Shown: positions 1 to 5,798, counted from the stretch's first letter. The stretch is 6,532 bases of DNA from Clostridia bacterium (GCA_900754805.1 CAAEEE010000345.1:1-6532), one strand, 5' to 3'. The notes: generated by a model from the sequence alone, not told the origin. Program-made: numbers and translations.

Positions 1-47
1 AAAACTGTCATCGCTTTTATAGCTTCGATAATTTGTTCTTTATTCAT
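1..47 (-). CDS. rplL: 50S ribosomal protein L7/L12, N-terminal fragment (runs off window edge)
   Basis: Only the first 15 codons are inside the window, reading MNKEQIIEAIKAMTV. This is the usual L7/L12 opening, a helix that dimerises and docks on L10. An AAGGAG ribosome binding site at 55-60 lies 7 bases before the ATG. The gene follows rplJ by 72 bp, the standard order, and L12 is made in several copies per L10 to form the flexible stalk that recruits translation factors. The call rests on this short N-terminus together with its position after rplJ. Nothing can be said about the C-terminal factor-binding domain. Confidence 0.93.
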   Translation of the reverse strand, partial: MNKEQIIEAIKAMTV

Positions 48-69
48 TTTATTTCTCCTTTATAAATTT

Positions 70-83
70 TCTCTTAGCAGAGA
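70..83 (-). other. Small hairpin in the rplJ-rplL spacer
   Basis: The arms TCTCT and AGAGA close on a four-base loop, about 10 bases upstream of the rplL ribosome binding site. It has no U-tract, so it is not a terminator. It could be an RNA processing or stability point that helps give rplL its higher output than rplJ, but that is inference. The rest of the 72-bp spacer is A-rich and shows nothing else. Confidence 0.3.
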
Positions 84-119
84 TATGATTTTTTAAATTT
101 TCGCTTTTTCGTTTCAGGA

Positions 120-614
120 CTATTCTGCTTTAGCATCTGCGATAGCCTGGAATGTTCTAACTGCCTTGCTGACAGGTGACTGAATGCTTCCCATGAACTT
201 AGCAATAAGAACTTCTCTTGACGGAATGTCTGCAACAGCCTGGATGCCGTCTTTGTCGAGGAAGTTGCCTTCTACAACACCTGCTTTGAATTCCATCTTC
301 TTGAAGTCTTTAATAACTTCGTTTAACACTCTTGCCGGAGCAGTTGCGTCTTCCTTGCTGATCGCAAGAGCGCTCGGTCCGTCGAGAACTTCTGCAAGAC
401 CTTCGAATTCAGTTCCTGCGACTGCTCTCTTTACGAGTGTGTTCTTATATACGGTGTAATCTACGTTTGCTTCACGAAGTTTTTTTCTCATAGCGTCTGC
501 CTGAGCAACTGTGATTCCCATGTAGTCGATAACGACTGCGGACTGTGCACCGTCTAATTTTTCTTTGATTTCGTCGATAATGACTTGTTTCGCTTTTTGA
601 GCTTCTACTGACAT
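120..614 (-). CDS. rplJ: 50S ribosomal protein L10
   Basis: This 164-residue protein has the normal bacterial L10 length. L10 anchors the stalk: its N-terminal globular domain binds 23S rRNA beside L11, and its C-terminal helix carries L12 dimers. The N-terminal half shows the family pattern, with an amphipathic opening helix (residues 1-20), AVVIDYMGITV at about 26-36, and the VDYTVYKNTLVKRA segment at 51-64. The C-terminal part (about 133-164) is helical and Ala-rich, as expected for L12 docking. The start is supported by an AAAGGAG site at 624-630. The gene follows an L10-type leader with an intrinsic terminator, so the L10-L12 complex probably represses its own synthesis. It is cotranscribed with rplL. 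Confidence 0.97.
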   Translation of the reverse strand: MSVEAQKAKQVIIDEIKEKLDGAQSAVVIDYMGITVAQADAMRKKLREANVDYTVYKNTLVKRAVAGTEFEGLAEVLDGPSALAISKEDATAPARVLNEVIKDFKKMEFKAGVVEGNFLDKDGIQAVADIPSREVLIAKFMGSIQSPVSKAVRTFQAIADAKAE

Positions 615-633
615 TGTCTGTTTCTCCTTTCTT

Positions 634-655
634 GCCCGGTCATTGATGACCCGGC
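634..655 (-). promoter_or_regulatory. Stem-loop directly upstream of the rplJ ribosome binding site
   Basis: A near-perfect inverted repeat (GGTCAT and ATGACC arms, extended by a CC/GG pair across a single bulged G) ends 3 bases before the AAAGGAG site of rplJ. A second short hairpin (GAGTA/TACTC arms, 657-673 region) sits just upstream of it. Neither carries a U-tract. They lie after the leader terminator, so they appear only in read-through transcripts. They might affect ribosome loading or mRNA stability; no known motif is recognised. Confidence 0.4.
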
Positions 656-676
656 AGAGTATGGCTGGTACTCCAT

Positions 677-717
677 AAAAAAACCTTGCACGCGTTTGTT
701 TTCCGCAGTACGCAAGG
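677..717 (-). terminator. Intrinsic terminator (attenuator) in the rplJ leader
   Basis: In the transcript, CCTTGC (717-712) pairs with GCAAGG (689-684). An inner GCG/CGC pairing shortens the loop, and seven U residues (683-677) follow. It lies between the L10-binding leader core and rplJ, so it would stop transcription before rplJL. In Firmicutes, L10-L12 binding to its leader is known to promote termination of this kind. Part of the upstream arm can instead join an alternative pairing (see findings). Confidence 0.85.
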
Positions 718-734
718 CCAATATTTTATATTGT

Positions 735-776
735 ACCTCGGCGGGAAATTAAGCTTTCGCACCCGCTGTCTACGGT
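735..776 (-). ncRNA. L10 leader (ribosomal protein L10-L12 binding element)
   Basis: The 174-base rplA-rplJ spacer contains the conserved L10 leader core. It has ACCGTAGACA, then GCGGG, a loop with GCGAAAGCTTAA, then CCCGC and CGAGGT. GCGGG (766-762) pairs with CCCGC (745-741), and ACC pairs with GGT as an outer clamp. The unpaired GTAGACA on one side and CGA on the other form the asymmetric internal loop typical of the L10 site. The core begins 12 bases after the rplA stop codon and is followed by an intrinsic terminator. The sequence matches the known family pattern closely; the binding itself is inferred. Confidence 0.92.
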
Positions 777-788
777 GATATTTCTTAT

Positions 789-1487
789 TTAGAACTGGAT
801 CAGTGCAGGGTTAACCTTTACTCCAGGACCCATTGTGGAAGCAACTGTTACGCTTCTAAGGTACTGACCTTTTGCTGCTGCCGGCTTAGCCTTTACAACA
901 GCTTCAAGCAGTGCATTGAAGTTTTCAGTTAACTTTTCAGGTCCGAAGGAAACCTTTCCGATCGGTGTGTGGATGATATTTGTCTTGTCAAGTCTGTACT
1001 CAACTTTACCTGCTTTGATTTCCTGCAGAGCTTTTTCAACATCCATTGTAACTGTTCCTGACTTCGGGTTTGGCATTAAGCCCTTAGGTCCTAAGATCTT
1101 ACCTAATCTACCTACAACACCCATCATATCAGGAGTAGCAACTACTACATCGAAGTCAAACCAGTTTTCGGTCTGGATCTTCTGAGCCATTTCTTCAGCT
1201 CCTACATAATCAGCGCCTGCTGCTTCAGCTTCCTGCGCCTTAGGCCCTTTAGCAAATACTAAAACCTTTTTCGTCTTGCCTGTTCCGTGAGGAAGAACGA
1301 TTGCGCCTCTAACCTGCTGGTCAGCGTGTCTTCCGTCAACACCAAGCTTGATGTGTACTTCAACTGTTTCGTCGAATTTTGCTTTCGCATTGTCAACAGC
1401 AATCTTTAAAGCTTCTTTCGCTTCAAAAGTCTCAGCCTTGTTGTAAGCTGCTGCTGCTGCTTTATAGTTTTTACCTCTTTTAGGCAT
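789..1487 (-). CDS. rplA: 50S ribosomal protein L1
   Basis: At 232 residues it matches the normal L1 length. L1 forms the mobile stalk next to the E site, helps move deacylated tRNA out, and acts as a translational repressor of its own mRNA. The L1 signature lies at about 128-146 ([19 protein letters not shown]), within the Rossmann-like second domain (roughly 65-160). The flanking parts form the discontinuous RNA-binding domain, including the C-terminal [13 protein letters not shown]. The start at MPKRGKNY is supported by GGAGG at 1493-1497, 5 bases from ATG. The gene follows rplK by 45 bp, and that spacer holds a hairpin resembling the L1 rRNA site. No promoter is visible upstream, so it depends on the rpmG-operon promoter. 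Confidence 0.98.
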   Translation of the reverse strand: MPKRGKNYKAAAAAYNKAETFEAKEALKIAVDNAKAKFDETVEVHIKLGVDGRHADQQVRGAIVLPHGTGKTKKVLVFAKGPKAQEAEAAGADYVGAEEMAQKIQTENWFDFDVVVATPDMMGVVGRLGKILGPKGLMPNPKSGTVTMDVEKALQEIKAGKVEYRLDKTNIIHTPIGKVSFGPEKLTENFNALLEAVVKAKPAAAKGQYLRSVTVASTMGPGVKVNPALIQF

Positions 1488-1499
1488 GTTTACCTCCTC

Positions 1500-1526
1500 G
1501 TGGTACTAACGACTTTCGCCTTCCAC
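1500..1526 (-). promoter_or_regulatory. Putative L1-binding autoregulatory hairpin before rplA
   Basis: In the rplK-rplA spacer, GUGG (1526-1523) pairs with CCAC (1503-1500). Between them are an AAG bulge on the 5' side, a GGC-GAAA-GUC upper hairpin, and a longer GUUAGUA strand on the 3' side. The 23S rRNA site for L1 has the same plan: GUGG, purines and a GGC helix on one side, and a purine-rich strand ending in UACCAC on the other. The GGAGG ribosome binding site of rplA starts two bases after the hairpin, so bound L1 could block translation. The resemblance is read from sequence; binding is inferred. Confidence 0.7.
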
Positions 1527-1532
1527 TTTCTA

Positions 1533-1958
1533 TTAATCTTCGATAACGATTCCCATACTTCTTGCAGTGCCCTTGATCATTTCTGTAGCTGCTTCAAGGT
1601 TTGCTGCGTTTAAGTCTGGCATTTTTGTCTTAGCAATTTCTTCTGCCTGTGCTCTTGTTAATGTAGCAACCTTTTTCTTGTTAGGTTCTCCGGATGCTGC
1701 ATCAAGACCTGCGGCTTTCTTAAGAAGAACTGCTGCCGGCGGTGTTTTCGTAACAAATGTGAATGATCTGTCAGCGTAAACTGTGATTACTACAGGAATA
1801 ATCATGCCCGGCTGATCTTGTGTTCTGGCATTAAACTGTTTGCAGAAGTCCATGATATTAACACCCTTCTGACCTAAAGCAGGACCAACCGGAGGTGCCG
1901 GAGTAGCATTTCCGGCTGCAATCTGAAGTTTAATATAGCCGTCTACTTTTTTAGCCAT
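1533..1958 (-). CDS. rplK: 50S ribosomal protein L11
   Basis: This 141-residue protein has the standard L11 length. L11 binds the GTPase-associated region of 23S rRNA together with L10, and takes part in EF-G function, in the stringent response through RelA, and in thiopeptide sensitivity. The N-terminal domain (about 1-70) shows the family stretch with [20 protein letters not shown] at 20-39. [13 protein letters not shown] linker (73-84) leads to the C-terminal rRNA-binding domain, with KMPDLNA at 112-118 and GTARSMGI at 130-137. An AAAGGAG site lies 8 bases before ATG. The gene ends in a tandem TAA-TAG stop. It follows nusG by 26 bp and precedes rplA by 45 bp, the conserved order. Confidence 0.98.
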   Translation of the reverse strand: MAKKVDGYIKLQIAAGNATPAPPVGPALGQKGVNIMDFCKQFNARTQDQPGMIIPVVITVYADRSFTFVTKTPPAAVLLKKAAGLDAASGEPNKKKVATLTRAQAEEIAKTKMPDLNAANLEAATEMIKGTARSMGIVIED

Positions 1959-1984
1959 TTCATCTTCTCCTTTCTCAAGATTTT

Positions 1985-2557
1985 TTAGATTTTATCCACC
2001 TGGCTGAATTCGAGTTCAACCGGCGTATCTCTACCAAACATAGAAACCTTAACGCGCAGTACCTGTTTTTCTTTATTGATTTCTTCAACGATTCCCATGA
2101 AGCTTTCAAAAGGACCGCTGATAACACGTACCGTTTCGCCGACTTCTACATCAAGGTCGATATAAACTTTTTCTATACCCATTCTCGCCACTTCTTCATC
2201 TGTAAGCGGAATCGGTTCGGAGCCGTGACCTACGAAGCCTGTAACGCCCTGCGTATTTCTTACAAGGTACCAGGACTCGTTGGTAACAATCATCTTTATA
2301 ATTACATAACCCGGAAACATCTTCCTGGTTTTAACCTTACGCTGCCCGTCTTTAATTTCTACTCTGTCTTCCGTAGGTACAACGATGTCGATGATAAGGT
2401 CCTGCATTCCACGGTTCTCAACCATCTTTTCGATATTCACTTTTACTTTGTTTTCGTGACCGGAATAAGTATGCACAACATACCATTTGGCTTGGCCGTC
2501 ACCTCTGATTCCCTCTCCTTCGAGAGGAGAAACACCTTTGTTCTCAAAATCTGACAT
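1985..2557 (-). CDS. nusG: Transcription termination/antitermination factor NusG
   Basis: This 190-residue protein has the NGN-KOW layout of NusG, which binds the RNA polymerase clamp and non-template DNA and controls pausing, termination and coupling to ribosomes. The NGN domain starts at about residue 24 ([15 protein letters not shown]) and includes [11 protein letters not shown] (79-89) and [13 protein letters not shown] (100-112). The KOW domain follows at about 138-190, with [18 protein letters not shown] at 140-157. The first 23 residues (acidic and Gly-rich) are a short non-conserved tail. The start is kept because AGAAGG lies 7 bases before this ATG and there is no internal ATG before the NGN domain. 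It follows secE by 49 bp, and that spacer holds nothing recognisable. Confidence 0.98.
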   Translation of the reverse strand: MSDFENKGVSPLEGEGIRGDGQAKWYVVHTYSGHENKVKVNIEKMVENRGMQDLIIDIVVPTEDRVEIKDGQRKVKTRKMFPGYVIIKMIVTNESWYLVRNTQGVTGFVGHGSEPIPLTDEEVARMGIEKVYIDLDVEVGETVRVISGPFESFMGIVEEINKEKQVLRVKVSMFGRDTPVELEFSQVDKI

Positions 2558-2606
2558 TCTCGTACCTTCTTTTCAATCGTTTAAGTAATAAAATTAAGAT
2601 TTTAAC

Positions 2607-2828
2607 CTAGTTCAAAGTGATGTTTAAAACTGACTTGAGTGCTGCCAGAACGCCTGTGTCGATGAGCCAAAAGCCCAGTGCGAAAACAGCGCAGGTAGCG
2701 ATTACCACAGCCGTATAGGATATTGTTTCCTTTTTTGTAGGCCATACAACCTTCTTCATTTCAACCTTCACGGATTTAAAATATTCCTTGAAGCTTGTTC
2801 TTTTCTTTGTTACCTCTTTATTAGCCAT
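2607..2828 (-). CDS. secE: Preprotein translocase subunit SecE
   Basis: This 73-residue protein is a short, single-helix SecE typical of Gram-positive bacteria. SecE clamps and stabilises the SecY channel in the cytoplasmic membrane. The cytoplasmic amphipathic helix contains EMKKVVWPTKKE (23-34), with the near-invariant Val-Trp-Pro followed by a basic/acidic turn. One membrane helix follows at about 38-60, then a short extracytoplasmic tail. Its ribosome binding site (GGAGAGG) begins directly after the rpmG stop codon, and only 12 bp separate the two genes, so translational coupling to rpmG is likely. Position between rpmG and nusG is the canonical one. Confidence 0.97.
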   Translation of the reverse strand: MANKEVTKKRTSFKEYFKSVKVEMKKVVWPTKKETISYTAVVIATCAVFALGFWLIDTGVLAALKSVLNITLN

Positions 2829-2840
2829 TCTACCCTCTCC

Positions 2841-2990
2841 TTATTTCGTTTCCTTGTGAAGAGTGTGCTTTTTGCAGAATCTGCAGTATTTCATCATTTC
2901 AATACGATCCGGGTCGTTCTTCTTGTTTTTCATCGTATTGTAGTTTCTTTGCTTACACTCTGTGCATGCCAGCATAACTTTAACTCTCAT
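2841..2990 (-). CDS. rpmG: 50S ribosomal protein L33 (zinc-binding form)
   Basis: Translation of this short frame gives 49 residues beginning [17 protein letters not shown] and ending HTLHKETK, a typical full-length L33. L33 sits near the E site of the large subunit. Four cysteines in two pairs (Cys9/Cys12 and Cys36/Cys39) form a zinc ribbon, so this is the zinc-dependent paralogue rather than the cysteine-free one used under zinc shortage. The start is fixed by GGAGG at 3000-3004, 9 bases before ATG. It is the first gene after a consensus promoter and leads the operon rpmG-secE-nusG-rplKA-rplJL. Confidence 0.97.
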   Translation of the reverse strand: MRVKVMLACTECKQRNYNTMKNKKNDPDRIEMMKYCRFCKKHTLHKETK

Positions 2991-3019
2991 GTTGATTGTC
3001 CTCCGTTTAACTCAAAATT

Positions 3020-3044
3020 CAGAGCCCTTTTTCAAGAAGCTCTG
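3020..3044 (-). other. Stem-loop in the rpmG 5' leader
   Basis: CAGAGC (3044-3039) pairs perfectly with GCTCTG (3025-3020) about 20 bases after the predicted transcription start. It can be extended by a CTT/AAG pairing across a small internal loop. Only four U residues follow, after two A bases, so it is a weak terminator candidate at most. It could slow polymerase or protect the 5' end of this long mRNA. Confidence 0.35.
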
Positions 3045-3072
3045 TTATGCATAATCATAAAGTTGCCTATTA

Positions 3073-3101
3073 ATTATAAAACAGCGCTTTTTCAATGTCA
3101 A
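3073..3101 (-). promoter_or_regulatory. Consensus sigma-A promoter of the rpmG ribosomal operon
   Basis: On the minus strand the -35 box is TTGACA (3101-3096) and the -10 box is TATAAT (3078-3073), separated by exactly 17 bases, so both hexamers match consensus fully. The 40 bases upstream of the -35 box are strongly A-rich with repeated A-tracts, resembling an UP element. Transcription should start near 3066, giving a leader of about 75 bases before rpmG. This is the main visible promoter for the seven-gene cluster. Confidence 0.9.
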
Positions 3102-3142
3102 GATTCTTTTTTGACTTATTTTTCTTGTTTCGTATTTTTCTT

Positions 3143-4714
3143 TTAGTCTGCGGTCTCTGCTCTTGCACTTTCGTCACTTGGCTGTGTGCTCTCCTCCTCC
3201 GTCTGCATCACCTTTACAATTTTATCGATTGCTTTTACTTCTTCTTCCGGAATCGCATCGACCGTGCTCGCATTAAACCCAAGCGCATAGCAGTATTCAA
3301 AGCCGTTCGTTCCCTTAATTGCCTGCTTGGAAACATTCCAGCTCGACATTTTGTCAATCTGCATTTTGATGATTGCGGACATATCTTCCTGTGACATGTT
3401 TGTCGCAAGATTATCTTTTACCGCATCGAGCAAGGAAGTATATTTCGTCAAAATCGTTGTGCTGCTCGTGCATTTCTTTATAATCGCTTCCATAACCTGC
3501 TGCTGGTTTTCATTTCGCTTCATGTCGCCTTCCGGGAAGGAATGTCTTTCTCTGCAAAACGCCAGTGCAAGCTTGCCGTCAACCCGGTTTGTTCCTTTGA
3601 CGAAATGGTGACCGTTCAGCTCCGGCATGCCTTTCATACCCGATGTATAAAAATCTCTGTCCGATTCAATCTCGATTCCGCCAATCGCGTCCACGAGCTT
3701 CATAATCGTGCTGTAATTCACTCTTAAATAGTAATTGATGTCGATTCCGAACTGGTTTTCAATCGCGCCGATACTCTCCTGAATACCATAAAGGCTGGAA
3801 TGTGTCAGCTTGTCCTTCGCGCCTTTGCTCGGAAGCTCCACATAATAATCTCGCGGGATGGATGTCAGCAGAACCTCGTGGGTCACAGGATTGACCGTCG
3901 CAAGCATATTCACATCTGTACGGTTCGGTATGTTGATGGAACCTTCCATGTCCGAGCCGCTGATATAGATGTTAAAGGACTCCTTCGTGACATCAACCGC
4001 TGAAGTCCGGTCTCCGCTCTCAATCGGAATAGAAACCGTATACAGCACCTTCGTGTTCTCCGCAATGTTCAACGGCGTTATTTCCGCGTCACTGCTGTTT
4101 TTCATGCTTTGGTAGGTCGCCGCGCTTAAAAACGCCGCATTATATTCGCCGTTCAAAAGCTGCACGAGCGCATCTTTAGAAGTCTCCGCATACGCGTATT
4201 CCACCTGAACAGTCTCCTGAAGCTTGCTCTTTGCTTCGGAATACACAAGGTCATGGGACATATAAGTTGCAATCGTCTGCCCCGAAATTCCGGCAATATC
4301 TTCGTATGCCGCGTCGCTTTTCACCACTACATAATAATCTTCCTTCGCCTGCACAACTTCCGTGATATTTCCGAGGAAATCCATGGTGTCCGCCAAATAA
4401 TAGGCACCTACACCGAAAACCCCGATTAAAAGAAAGGCTGCAATCGTCGCGCCGATTTTTCTGCCCTTTTTTCCATTTTTACTGTACATCACCGGAACGA
4501 TAAAAATTGACGCAATCACCAAAACCGCAATTCCGCCGTAAAGATACTTCGCCGGCAGAACATCCATGCGCCAAAGCAGCACCACAAATGCCGCCGCCAA
4601 AATCACATACAAAATGGATATAATCCGGAAAAGCACAATCCCCCTGTTCTTTTTCCCTGCGCGCTTTTCCGCTTCGAGCTGTGCCATAATCTCTCTCTGT
4701 CGTTCGCTTCTCAT
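3143..4714 (-). CDS. LytR-CpsA-Psr (LCP) family cell-wall glycopolymer ligase with an extracellular binding-protein-like insert
   Basis: LCP enzymes sit on the outer face of the membrane and transfer lipid-linked glycopolymers, such as teichoic acids or capsule, onto peptidoglycan. The chosen start gives 523 residues, with AGAGGT 5 bases before ATG and a promoter at 4782-4810. A basic N-terminus precedes three membrane helices (about 25-48, 57-77, 87-108); the positive loop KNGKKGRK at 79-86 places the C-terminal bulk outside. Residues about 120-235 resemble part of a type II solute-binding protein. The LCP catalytic domain spans about 247-415: RTDVN at 265-269, SIPRDYYV at 285-292, and CRERHSFPEGDMKRNENQQ at 387-405. 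In that last motif the second Arg of the common R-x-x-R-Q-Q is Asn403. The tail is acidic and low in complexity. The polymer handled is unknown. Confidence 0.9.
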   Translation of the reverse strand: MRSERQREIMAQLEAEKRAGKKNRGIVLFRIISILYVILAAAFVVLLWRMDVLPAKYLYGGIAVLVIASIFIVPVMYSKNGKKGRKIGATIAAFLLIGVFGVGAYYLADTMDFLGNITEVVQAKEDYYVVVKSDAAYEDIAGISGQTIATYMSHDLVYSEAKSKLQETVQVEYAYAETSKDALVQLLNGEYNAAFLSAATYQSMKNSSDAEITPLNIAENTKVLYTVSIPIESGDRTSAVDVTKESFNIYISGSDMEGSINIPNRTDVNMLATVNPVTHEVLLTSIPRDYYVELPSKGAKDKLTHSSLYGIQESIGAIENQFGIDINYYLRVNYSTIMKLVDAIGGIEIESDRDFYTSGMKGMPELNGHHFVKGTNRVDGKLALAFCRERHSFPEGDMKRNENQQQVMEAIIKKCTSSTTILTKYTSLLDAVKDNLATNMSQEDMSAIIKMQIDKMSSWNVSKQAIKGTNGFEYCYALGFNASTVDAIPEEEVKAIDKIVKVMQTEEESTQPSDESARAETAD

Positions 4715-4748
4715 AAAATACCTCTGTTTCCTTGGTTTGTTCTTCCAC

Positions 4749-4771
4749 AAAAAAAGCCTTACCAAAGGCCT
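4749..4771 (-). terminator. Intrinsic terminator-like hairpin just after the LCP promoter
   Basis: In the minus-strand transcript, GCCTT (4769-4765) pairs with AAGGC (4760-4756) around a UGGU loop, extended outward by a G-U and an A-U pair, and is followed by seven U residues (4755-4749). It begins only a few bases after the predicted transcription start and ends about 35 bases before the LCP start codon. It would act as an attenuator that trims LCP transcription. No upstream RNA is available to form an antiterminator. Confidence 0.65.
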
Positions 4772-4781
4772 GCTCCCATAT

Positions 4782-4810
4782 ATTATATCTCTTTTCACAA
4801 AAGATGGCAA
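4782..4810 (-). promoter_or_regulatory. Promoter of the LCP gene
   Basis: On the minus strand, TTGCCA (4810-4805) and TATAAT (4787-4782) are spaced 17 bases apart. The -10 box is perfect and the -35 box has one mismatch. The start would fall in the GGGAG run near 4774-4776, giving a leader of about 60 bases. The promoter supports the start codon at 4714 rather than any longer reading. Confidence 0.8.
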
Positions 4811-4822
4811 TAGTTTAAATGA

Positions 4823-4851
4823 TTTACAAAATCTTTCCGCGGTGATATAAT
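4823..4851 (+). promoter_or_regulatory. Promoter of the EamA transporter gene
   Basis: TTTACA (4823-4828) and TATAAT (4846-4851) are 17 bases apart, with TGA directly before the -10 box making an extended -10. The -35 box differs from consensus by one base. An imperfect dyad, TGATA (4843-4847) and TATCA (4856-4860), covers the -10 box and may be an operator. The leader would be about 40 bases. Confidence 0.8.
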
Positions 4852-4898
4852 CGCTTATCATAGACTGAAAACTCACGCTTGCAAAGGATATATGAAAT

Positions 4899-5798
4899 AT
4901 GAATAAATTCGCTGTTTTGATGCCGCTTGCGGCGGGGGCATGCTGGGGAGCATCCGGAATTTTCGTTAGAACGCTCTCCGCTGCCGGATTCAATACAATA
5001 ACCGTAATGTTTTCCAGATCAATTACCGGCAGTGTCCTGGTGTTTTTGTTTTTGCTTTTTTATGACAGGTGTCTTTTAAAAATACAGCTGCGCGATATTC
5101 CGCTTTTTCTTTCCCTGTCGATAAACGGCTATCTTTTGATGAATACCTGCTACAACCTGACCGTCGCACGGCTTACCTTGTCACTTGCTTCTGTGCTTCT
5201 TGGTCTGTGCCCGATTTTCGTGCTTTTTTTTGGAGCCTTGTTTTTTCACGAAAAAATCACGCTTGTAAAAGTCAGCTGCATGCTTGCCGCTCTTACAGGG
5301 TGTGCACTGCTTGCCGGAGTCTTTGAAAAAAATTCCGACATTGCCTGGAGTTTTTTGGGCATCGCTACCGGACTTGGCTCCGCGCTTTTCAATGCGGTTT
5401 ACACGCTCAACTCAAAGCAGTTGACCTCTGCAGGTTATAATGCGCTCACGATTAATCTATATGCGTTCGCCTTTACCTCGCTCGTCCTGGCACCGTTTGC
5501 CGATTGGAACATGTTTGTCGGATATGTTGCTTCCGATCCGCTTAACGGTTCACTGGTATATTTGGCGCAGGCGCTTGTAACCTCAATTATGCCGAACTTT
5601 CTGTATACGAATGCGATTCAGCGCATTGACTCGGGCAATGCCGCGATTCTTTCCTGCGGTGCCGAACCCGTTTCCGCAATGATATTCGGAATCCTGTTAT
5701 ATAACGAAATCCCAAGCGTGCTTGGGATTCTCGGCATGGTTATAACTGTTTCCGCACTTGCTGTGCTCACAAGATCAGATAAAAGTAAGCAGCTCTGA
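4899..5798 (+). CDS. EamA-type (drug/metabolite transporter superfamily) permease
   Basis: This is a very hydrophobic 299-residue protein with about ten membrane helices (roughly 5-26, 33-54, 67-84, 96-116, 122-142, 150-170, 182-200, 214-234, 246-268, 272-291). They are arranged as two five-helix EamA repeats. Family marks are the N-terminal AAGACWGASGIFVR (11-24), the FFHEKIT turn after helix 4 (115-121), and the second-repeat equivalent with EPVSA at 256-260 and LLYNEIPS at 266-273. Such proteins usually export or exchange amino acids, nucleosides or other small metabolites; the substrate cannot be told here. AAAGGA at 4883-4888 lies 10 bases from ATG. A nearer ATG at 4892 hits a stop after four codons. 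It has its own promoter and is the only plus-strand gene in the window. Confidence 0.92.
   Translation: MNKFAVLMPLAAGACWGASGIFVRTLSAAGFNTITVMFSRSITGSVLVFLFLLFYDRCLLKIQLRDIPLFLSLSINGYLLMNTCYNLTVARLTLSLASVLLGLCPIFVLFFGALFFHEKITLVKVSCMLAALTGCALLAGVFEKNSDIAWSFLGIATGLGSALFNAVYTLNSKQLTSAGYNALTINLYAFAFTSLVLAPFADWNMFVGYVASDPLNGSLVYLAQALVTSIMPNFLYTNAIQRIDSGNAAILSCGAEPVSAMIFGILLYNEIPSVLGILGMVITVSALAVLTRSDKSKQL
5708..5729. repeat. Perfect 10-bp inverted repeat inside the 3' end of the transporter gene
   Basis: AATCCCAAGC and GCTTGGGATT flank a two-base centre (GT on the plus strand). It lies inside the transporter coding sequence, but also about 46 bases beyond the nitroreductase stop codon. On the minus strand it is followed by TTCGTTATAT, a weak U-rich stretch. 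It may mark the 3' end of the nitroreductase transcript, or be a chance product of the protein sequence. Confidence 0.45.

Noticed and set aside
605..676. A 23-codon upstream reading frame in the rplJ leader overlapping the rplJ start
   Set aside because: Its ATG directly follows the terminator U-tract and has no ribosome binding site. The known L10 leader mechanism does not need a leader peptide.
719..741. Possible internal promoter for rplJL, with TACAAT as -10 box
   Set aside because: There is no acceptable -35 box 16-18 bases upstream, and the sequence lies in the L10 leader, where its bases are explained by RNA structure.
916..1185. Plus-strand reading frame opposite rplA, with similar ones opposite rplJ, rplK and nusG
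   Set aside because: These are shadows of strongly conserved ribosomal genes and show no recognisable protein features.
2991..3142. A tRNA gene between the LCP gene and rpmG-secE, as seen in some Firmicutes
   Set aside because: No acceptor stem, T-loop GTTCRA or cloverleaf is present; the stretch is A-rich promoter and leader.
2856..3146. Plus-strand reading frame opposite rpmG and its promoter
   Set aside because: It is antisense to a certain gene and a consensus promoter, with no family resemblance and no ribosome binding site of note.
4479..4748. Minus-strand alternative frame over the start of the LCP gene
   Set aside because: It overlaps the LCP N-terminus in another frame; the LCP frame shows proper membrane helices and domain continuity.
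4771..4781. GGG at the LCP start as a pyrG-type reiterative-transcription attenuator
   Set aside because: pyrG-type leaders start with GGGC and have a pyrimidine-rich terminator arm for the poly-G to bind. Here the start is GGGA and the arm is mixed.
4715..4993. In-frame upstream extension of the LCP gene by 93 codons to an ATG at 4993
   Set aside because: It crosses the LCP promoter, the terminator hairpin and the divergent transporter promoter, and overlaps the transporter start. The extra residues match no LCP feature, and 4714 has a good ribosome binding site.
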